64,000 nucleotides of DNA, taken from assembly GCF_003097495.1 (NCBI RefSeq), contig NZ_QEOP01000004.1, forward strand, positions 1 through 64,000, in the 5' to 3' direction. The position numbers and the translations under genes were made by a program. The notes below the pieces were generated by a model that was given only the letters and a program-made list of their open reading frames with translations, was not told where the DNA came from and made no database searches. How positions within the stretch are numbered: position 1 is the first letter of the stretch; every line of letters starts with the position of its first letter. This stretch comes from Amnibacterium flavum (GTDB lineage: Bacteria > Actinomycetota > Actinomycetes > Actinomycetales > Microbacteriaceae). Positions 62,649 through 64,000 of the stretch are shown one piece after another.

Positions 62649-62662
62649 TGGTAACGATACCA
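62649..62662. promoter_or_regulatory. LacI-type operator of the importer operon
   Basis: TGGTAACGATACCA, the best palindrome of the four copies, upstream of the substrate-binding protein gene. Confidence 0.8.
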
Positions 62663-62719
62663 TCATTGCTGTTCGACGCCTAGGGTTTGCCGCAGGTGAG
62701 AAGGGCGCGCCGCGACGAG

Positions 62720-63033
62720 TGGCTGTTCAGCGGGCGGGGTGCCGCACATTGAGCTCGTCGAAATGAGGGCGGGGGCTCGGAGTTGCGCTTCGACGGGCTC
62801 AGCGGGCGGGCGGGCGCCGCTCATTGAGCTCGTCGAAATGAAGGCGGAGGGCTCGGTGTCTCGCTTCGCTGCGCTCAGCGGGCGGACGTGTCACTCATCG
62901 AGGTCGTCGAGATGAAGGCGGAGGGCTCGGTGTCTCGCTTCGACGGGCTCAGCGGGCGGGCGGGCGCCGCTCATTGAGCCCGTCGAAATGAAGGCAGAGG
63001 GATTGTGCCTCGCGTCGCTGCGCTCGGCGGCGG
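62720..63033. repeat. Intergenic repeat cluster 5
   Basis: About nine copies of the repeat family in both orientations (CTTCGACGGGCTCAGCGGGCGG, ATTGAGCTCGTCGAAATGA, CTTCGCTGCGCTCAGCGGGC), inside a longer partly tandem unit of ~115 bases that also holds GGAGGGCTCGGTGTCTCG. It lies beyond the 3' end of the small gene at 63034. Nothing else is seen in 62564-63033 apart from the operator. Confidence 0.88.
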
Positions 63034-63279
63034 TCAGACGAGCTTGCGGTTCTCGCTGTCGTCGGCCATCTGGAGGTAGCCGCTGAGGCGGGCGATGAAG
63101 TCGTTGGTCGGGCGGTACGCCGGGTCGGCGGAGGTCTTCTCGAACTCGGTCTGGAGTTCTTCGATCGCGTTGTCGATCTCGAGGACGGCCAGCGCGTTGC
63201 GCTGCTCGTTGTCGAGCTGCACCATGAACGCGATGGCGCGGTCGATGTCTGCGGGGCCCCCGAAGGCGTAGTCCGGCAT
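63034..63279 (-). CDS. Small hypothetical protein
   Basis: An 81-residue, mostly helical, acidic soluble protein (DIDRAIAFMVQLDNEQRNALAVLEIDNAIEEL). I do not recognise the family. The start ATG 63277-63279 gives MPDYAFGGPAD, with GAAAGGGA upstream; the longer frame lacks support. It lies 49 bases downstream of an esterase gene on the same strand and may be its operon partner. Confidence 0.65.
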   Translation of the reverse strand: MPDYAFGGPADIDRAIAFMVQLDNEQRNALAVLEIDNAIEELQTEFEKTSADPAYRPTNDFIARLSGYLQMADDSENRKLV

Positions 63280-63328
63280 GGTGAATCCCTTTCGTCCGTT
63301 GGGGTCAACAGTAGGGCGTGCACCCCGC

Positions 63329-63979
63329 TCAGTCGGTGATGATCGAGTCCGCACCGGCGTTCACCACGAGGAAGTGCGCGACGTCGGCCAGCTCATCGAC
63401 GCTGATGCCGTGCGCCAATCCCGGGTAGACGTGCCCGTCGAGGGTGGAGTGCGCGGCGAGGAACTCGGCGGTGCGGGCGACAGCCGCGGAGGTGATGACG
63501 CGGTCCTCGGAACCACGACCCCAGAACACCGGCGGGCGATCCGATGCCAGCGCCGCGTCGCCCGGCTGCGGCGTCCGCTGGACGAAGCCGCCCAGGATCA
63601 CCGGGGCGAGCACGCGCTCGGGCCGGGTGCGCAGCAGCTGGCTCGCCATCAGCCCGCCCTGGGAGAACCCGATCGGGACGACTCGGCCGGCGGGATCGAG
63701 GTTGTCGTCGATCCATGCCCACACCGCATCGGTCGCGAAGGCGAGCGGATCGGGATCGGGGTCGCCGGGCGTGACGACGGGGAACCATGCCGCACCGCCG
63801 TTGCCGAGTTCGATCGGCGCCCGCAGCGACGCCCACGGCAGAGCGAGGCCCATCGCGCCGGCGAGGCCTGTGAGGTCGCGTTCGTTCGAGCCGTAGCCGT
63901 GCAGCAGCAGTGCGACGGCGGGAGGCGAATCGACGTCGGCGAAACCGGGGGAGTGGAGCGCTGCGAGCGGTGCGGTCAT
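63329..63979 (-). CDS. Phospholipase/carboxylesterase family alpha/beta hydrolase
   Basis: A 216-residue alpha/beta hydrolase. Oxyanion-hole segment LLLHGYGSNERDL, nucleophile Ser in GFSQGG, acid Asp in GSEDRV and catalytic His in GLAHGIS. The family removes acyl groups from small esters or proteins. Its start overlaps a TGA in another frame (ATGA at the upstream end), suggesting that it follows a further coding region beyond the right edge. Confidence 0.9.
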   Translation of the reverse strand: MTAPLAALHSPGFADVDSPPAVALLLHGYGSNERDLTGLAGAMGLALPWASLRAPIELGNGGAAWFPVVTPGDPDPDPLAFATDAVWAWIDDNLDPAGRVVPIGFSQGGLMASQLLRTRPERVLAPVILGGFVQRTPQPGDAALASDRPPVFWGRGSEDRVITSAAVARTAEFLAAHSTLDGHVYPGLAHGISVDELADVAHFLVVNAGADSIITD

Positions 63980-64000
63980 CGGGCGAGCAGCTCGTCGGTC
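63976..64000 (-). CDS. Possible 3' end of an upstream gene (truncated by window edge)
   Basis: On the minus strand the last seven codons TDELLAR and a TGA overlap the esterase ATG by four bases (ATGA), the same coupling seen many times in this window. Too little is visible to identify a product. Confidence 0.35.

Noticed and set aside
62720-63033. CRISPR array
   Set aside because: Repeat copies occur in both orientations, spacers are irregular and themselves repetitive, and no cas gene is nearby.

Overview
The window is high-GC, densely coded actinobacterial chromosome. Family content points to Microbacteriaceae: a DUF3263/LytR_C pair, DUF3048 lipoprotein, DUF3027, DUF2530, a WXG100 protein, a lone CIRCE-controlled groEL, many GTG/TTG starts and F420-type oxidoreductases. 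The genus is not determined. There are about 61 protein genes (two cut by the window edges), two tRNAs, one pseudogene, several promoters, operators and terminators, and five clusters of a short intergenic repeat. I saw no CRISPR array, rRNA or intact transposase.

Layout. 0-11 kb: the first codons of a sugar-ABC ATPase, a membrane DsbA-like protein, tRNA-Thr, a MacB-type ABC pair, an epimerase with two divergent tautomerases, a sugar ABC importer (5.9-9.1 kb), msrB with a nitroreductase. 10-26 kb is mostly housekeeping: cold-shock proteins, groEL, WXG100, a two-component system, serC, a DtxR-type regulator, two cell-wall hydrolases, an HNH protein and a PrsW protease.

26-37.7 kb is a sugar locus best read as oxidative (non-phosphorylating) L-fucose use. 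A GntR regulator and an intracellular GH10 enzyme diverge from a translationally coupled run: glycosidase, aldo/keto reductase (L-fucose dehydrogenase), amidohydrolase (L-fuconolactonase) and UxaA-family dehydratase. A lipoprotein-dependent ABC importer and a FucU mutarotase follow. The aldolase that would finish the pathway is not in the window.

37.7-44 kb begins at tRNA-Arg(CCT). A lower-GC insert holds an overlapping two-gene module, a winged-helix protein followed by a winged-helix/TIR-like protein, which is the best candidate here for an undescribed defence or signalling system. Then comes a decayed fragment of a MesD-type methionine synthase, and the Hen1-Pnkp RNA-repair pair. 44-50 kb: a lipoprotein and a CrtC/AttH-like gene, each preceded by the same ~53-bp element, then mesX-mesD with a divergent LysR regulator whose perfect operator overlaps its own start codon.

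50-64 kb: oxidoreductases and a dispersed mannose-type regulon (long mannose-6-phosphate isomerase, ROK kinase, AGE-family epimerase/isomerase, LacI regulator, ABC importer). Four copies of a TGGTAACGATACCA-like operator tie it together.
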